From an uncultured Lachnospiraceae bacterium (lineage in GTDB: Bacteria > Bacillota > Clostridia > Lachnospirales > Lachnospiraceae): DNA of 16,216 bases. A model generated the notes under the pieces. That model made no database searches, was not told the origin of the DNA, and saw only the letters and a program-made list of their open reading frames with translations. The stretch is from NCBI GenBank assembly GCA_910587085.1, contig CAJUMC010000067.1, forward strand, positions 1 to 16,216. Direction: 5' to 3'. A program made the position numbers and the translations under genes. Below, in pieces: positions 14,664-16,216 of this stretch; the first letter of the stretch is position 1; each line of letters opens with the position of its first letter.

Positions 14664-14693
14664 ATTGTACCATACCTGACGTACAATTTTCAA
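14664..14693 (-). promoter_or_regulatory. Sigma-A type promoter of the CheX-like gene
   Basis: On the minus strand TTGAAA (14688-14693), an 18-base spacer, and TACAAT (14664-14669) lie 40 bases upstream of the ATG. Both boxes differ from consensus at one position, and the distance to the gene is right. Confidence 0.7.
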
Positions 14694-15125
14694 GGGAAAA
14701 TTTCCGATTTTATTCCTGCCTGCAGCGGCGCTGGTTCCGCCGGTTTTCATATTCCTGCAGCGTCTTTGAGCGCCCGGTGCTCCGCTTCGTCCGGCGCCGG
14801 ATAAAACTGCAGCTTTCCGCATAACTCGGGCAGCTCGCTTATATCTCAGCCCGGGATTACGTATAGAATAAACATCCGGATTTGCCGCTGTTATTTCTGT
14901 AATACGCAGCCGCCGCCTCCTTATTTTTCAGGAGGCGGCGCCCGGTATAAAAATTAAAGACAGCTTCGTTTTTCATACGCCGAACTTCTGCTTTTAAACA
15001 CCCGTTTCCTGCATTCCGTTATATCGTTTTTCTGTTCTGAAGCGATCCGGACGCCCCGCCTCCGACTCCGCTCCCTGCTCTGAATGTGCCCTAAATGCTT
15101 TCACAATAAACAAACCGCTTGATAA
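14694..15125. other. Gene-free stretch between convergent/divergent units
   Basis: Beyond the promoter of the CheX-like gene I see no confident gene. A minus-strand stretch near 14735-14840 reads ELPELCGKLQFYPAPDEAEH and then, after a one-base shift, TLQEYENRRNQRRCRQE with a stop; it has no start codon and could be a decayed small gene. A strong GC-rich hairpin stands at 14911-14940. From about 14950 the composition becomes more AT-rich. Confidence 0.4.
14911..14940. repeat. Ten-base-pair GC-rich inverted repeat
   Basis: CGCCGCCTCC (14911-14920) and GGAGGCGGCG (14931-14940) are perfect reverse complements around the loop TTATTTTTCA. Neither strand has a T-run directly after the stem, so it is not a standard terminator. 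It could be an RNA structure, a mobile-element or repeat remnant. Confidence 0.7.
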
Positions 15126-15338
15126 ATGCACTCCATCGGAACAACAATGGATTTGCTCCGTCCTGAGGAAAACATGCAGATGCGGGCGGATGAGGGAAAT
15201 ATACAGTTGCGGGCGGATGAGGGAAATATACAGTTGCGGGTGGATGAGAAAAACATGCAGATACGAATGGATGTGGAGGATTCTTTAGAATCACCGCATA
15301 ATTTAGAATTACCGCAACAAAATTATTATTCATATTGA
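15126..15338 (+). CDS. Possible small protein with four 9-residue repeats
   Basis: A 70-codon frame begins at an ATG just after stop codons and ends at TGA 15336-15338. Four tandem repeats of nine residues occupy about residues 14-49: EENMQMRAD, EGNIQLRAD, EGNIQLRVD, EKNMQIRMD. The N, Q, R and D positions never change and the variable ones stay hydrophobic or small, which is what selection on this frame would give. No ribosome binding site is evident before the first ATG; a later ATG at 15147 is preceded weakly by GGAACAAC. The stop codon overlaps the -35 box of the next promoter. A minus-strand frame across the same repeats starts only at TTG and is less convincing. Confidence 0.35.
   Translation: MHSIGTTMDLLRPEENMQMRADEGNIQLRADEGNIQLRVDEKNMQIRMDVEDSLESPHNLELPQQNYYSY
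15165..15272 (+). repeat. Tandem repeat, four units of 27 bp
   Basis: Units lie at 15165-15191, 15192-15218, 15219-15245 and 15246-15272. The second and third are nearly identical (one difference); the first and fourth share the AACATGCAG core. The period is a multiple of three, so units can change in number without shifting the frame. Confidence 0.9.
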
Positions 15339-15363
15339 CAACCAAAATATATACTGATAAAAT
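15335..15363 (+). promoter_or_regulatory. Near-consensus sigma-A promoter
   Basis: A perfect -35 TTGACA (15335-15340) is followed after exactly 17 bases by TAAAAT (15358-15363), five of six matches to the -10 consensus. The predicted start near 15370 gives a short 5' end before the ribosome binding site of the 30-codon ORF. Confidence 0.75.
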
Positions 15364-15391
15364 TACACAAAATAAAAGGAAGGGTAAGCTC

Positions 15392-15484
15392 ATGATTGCA
15401 TTTTCAGTTGCCATGAACAAAATGAACCAGCGACAGCAGCTTATTGTCAAAATTGACAACGGGCTTTTTTGGCTGTGTTCATAA
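15392..15484 (+). CDS. Candidate 30-residue leader peptide
   Basis: An ATG with AAAGGAAGGG about 7-8 bases upstream opens a 30-codon frame beginning MIAFSVAMNKMNQRQQ and ending NGLFWLCS-stop. It contains three Met in the first 11 residues. It sits between a strong promoter and a terminator-like hairpin that precedes a MetRS-like gene, which is the layout of a regulatory leader ORF. The palindrome at 15444-15459 lies within its 3' half. No family is recognised; the function is inferred from position. Confidence 0.45.
   Translation: MIAFSVAMNKMNQRQQLIVKIDNGLFWLCS
15444..15459. promoter_or_regulatory. Perfect 16-bp palindrome within the leader
   Basis: TTGTCAA, two A, TTGACAA form a perfect inverted repeat. 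It could be an operator for a dimeric regulator or a small RNA hairpin of the leader; it is followed by CGGGCTTTTTT. Confidence 0.4.
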
Positions 15485-15513
15485 CAAGTGCCTTATCCTG
15501 GTTAATCTGAACC

Positions 15514-15550
15514 AAACGGTCGAAAGCTCGATATGAGTTTTTGACCGTTT
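15514..15550 (+). terminator. Terminator or attenuator hairpin upstream of the MetRS-like gene
   Basis: AAACGGTC (15514-15521) pairs with GACCGTTT (15543-15550). Inside, AAA can pair with TTT and CTC with GAG around the loop GATAT, so the hairpin is nested and long. TTATTTTA follows. A smaller hairpin TGGTT/AACCA (15499-15514) touches its 5' arm, so the two may compete. It lies 52 bases before the AGGAGG-preceded start of the MetRS-like gene. Confidence 0.65.
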
Positions 15551-15602
15551 TTATTTTATCATATTCCTATCTATGTCAGGAATTCAGGGAAGGAGGTATA
15601 CT

Positions 15603-16169
15603 ATGCCGGAACAGTCAGAGCTTCCCCAGCAAAAAGGGAAGCAAACAATAACTGGTACAGCGAAAATAAATAACAGAAAGGAACAAAATATTATGATCTG
15701 CAAGCGGTTAACTTCAAAAGAACGCCCGGTATTTCCTAAGCGGGCAATTATTACAGCAGGTATGCCTTATGGAAATAAAAATTTACATTTCGGACATGTA
15801 GGGGGCATGTTTATACATGCAGATATTTTTGCGCGGTTCTTAAGAGATCGAATCGGAAAAGACAATGTTATCTTTCTTTCAGGAACAGACTGTTATGGCT
15901 CTCCTATCATGGAAAGCTACCGCAAGCTGCAGGAAGCAGGATATGAAGGTACTTTGGAAGATTATGTACGGGGCAACCATGAGAACCAGAAGAAAACCCT
16001 GGAAAACTATGGTATCAGTTTAGATTTCTTTGGAGCGTCGGCTCTGGGAGAAGCTGGTTCGATCCACAAACAGGTATCAGCAAAAGTGTTTCATACCTTA
16101 TATAAAAATGGATATATCAAGAAAATGTCCATGCCTCAGTTTTATGATGAAGAGAAAAAGATACCTTAA
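15603..16169 (+). pseudogene. Methionyl-tRNA synthetase-like gene, broken after the N-terminal catalytic part
   Basis: The translated part matches class I methionyl-tRNA synthetases: AIITAGMPYGNKNLHFGH contains the HIGH motif as HFGH, followed by FLSGTDCYGSPI and then FHTLYKNGYI with the typical FYDEEK. The reading frame stops at 16167-16169, right after FYDEEKK and a run of five A (16155-16159), so the zinc-binding part, KMSKS loop and anticodon-binding domain are missing; MetRS normally exceeds 500 residues. Other frames after this point also stop within a few codons and do not resume recognisable MetRS sequence. Two starts are possible: ATG 15603 with an ideal AGGAGG 6 bases upstream (chosen), which adds 30 residues without family character, or ATG 15693 with AAAGGA about 10 bases upstream, where MetRS-like sequence begins. 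It may be a second, horizontally acquired synthetase-like gene. The window ends 47 bases later, so a continuation cannot be excluded. Confidence 0.7.
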
Positions 16170-16216
16170 TCCGTGAAACTCAGATTTATTAAATACCTGC
16201 AAAGTCTGTGATTATG

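Noticed and set aside
14604..14822. Minus-strand frame of 72 codons overlapping the start of the CheX-like gene
   Set aside because: It runs through the promoter and ribosome binding site of that gene and is Arg/Gly/Ala-rich without family character.
15091..15459. Minus-strand frame of 122 codons across the 27-bp repeats
   Set aside because: It starts at a TTG without a ribosome binding site and runs antisense through the strong promoter; the plus frame shows better conserved repeat residues.
15340..15600. T-box riboswitch upstream of the MetRS-like gene
   Set aside because: I could not find the conserved T-box sequence or a specifier-loop arrangement; the space holds a small ORF and hairpins instead.
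1..16216. CRISPR array, tRNA or rRNA genes
   Set aside because: No regularly spaced direct repeats with spacers, no cloverleaf and no rRNA-like sequence were seen; the only tandem repeat is the contiguous 27-bp one.

Overview
The window looks like a chromosome segment of a GC-rich clostridial bacterium, most likely Lachnospiraceae (Bacillota). The evidence is a run of minus-strand housekeeping genes with Firmicutes-type families (MutS2, a YhaM-type exoribonuclease, an OmpR-type two-component pair, a CheX-like protein), strong GGAGG-type ribosome binding sites, and a MutS2 Smr domain in which the usual DLRG motif is NIIG. The taxon is inferred from sequence character only.

Region 1 (about 1-3385) is clearly more AT-rich than the core and looks like a decaying accessory island. 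It carries a PAPS-reductase-family ATP-pyrophosphatase (DndC/CysH-like) that ends abruptly, a tightly linked 546-residue protein of unknown function, the 35-codon tail of a third gene whose stop overlaps the start of the second, and a small gene interrupted by two in-frame TGA codons. The arrangement resembles a sulfur-based DNA/RNA modification or defence cassette that has been cut at both ends.

Region 2 (about 3386-14623) is the GC-rich core, all on the minus strand. Read in the direction of transcription it holds a CheX-like phosphatase with its own promoter and terminator, trmL (tRNA wobble 2'-O-methylation), a possible 35-residue membrane peptide, mutS2, a response regulator overlapping its sensor kinase by ATGA, a promoter followed by a purine-rich low-complexity stretch, a membrane-anchored HtrA-fold protein that has lost its catalytic residues, a YhaM-type HD exoribonuclease, a stretch with small overlapping frames, and an RlmD-type rRNA uracil methyltransferase carrying an unusual repetitive insert of about 100 residues.

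Region 3 (about 14694-16216) is sparse and changes to the plus strand. It has a GC-rich hairpin, a small ORF with four 27-bp (9-residue) repeats, and then a compact arrangement: near-consensus promoter, 30-codon ORF with a good ribosome binding site, a 16-bp palindrome, a nested terminator-like hairpin, and a methionyl-tRNA-synthetase-like gene that breaks after its N-terminal catalytic part. This has the architecture of a leader-peptide or attenuator-controlled gene and is the most interesting regulatory candidate in the window.
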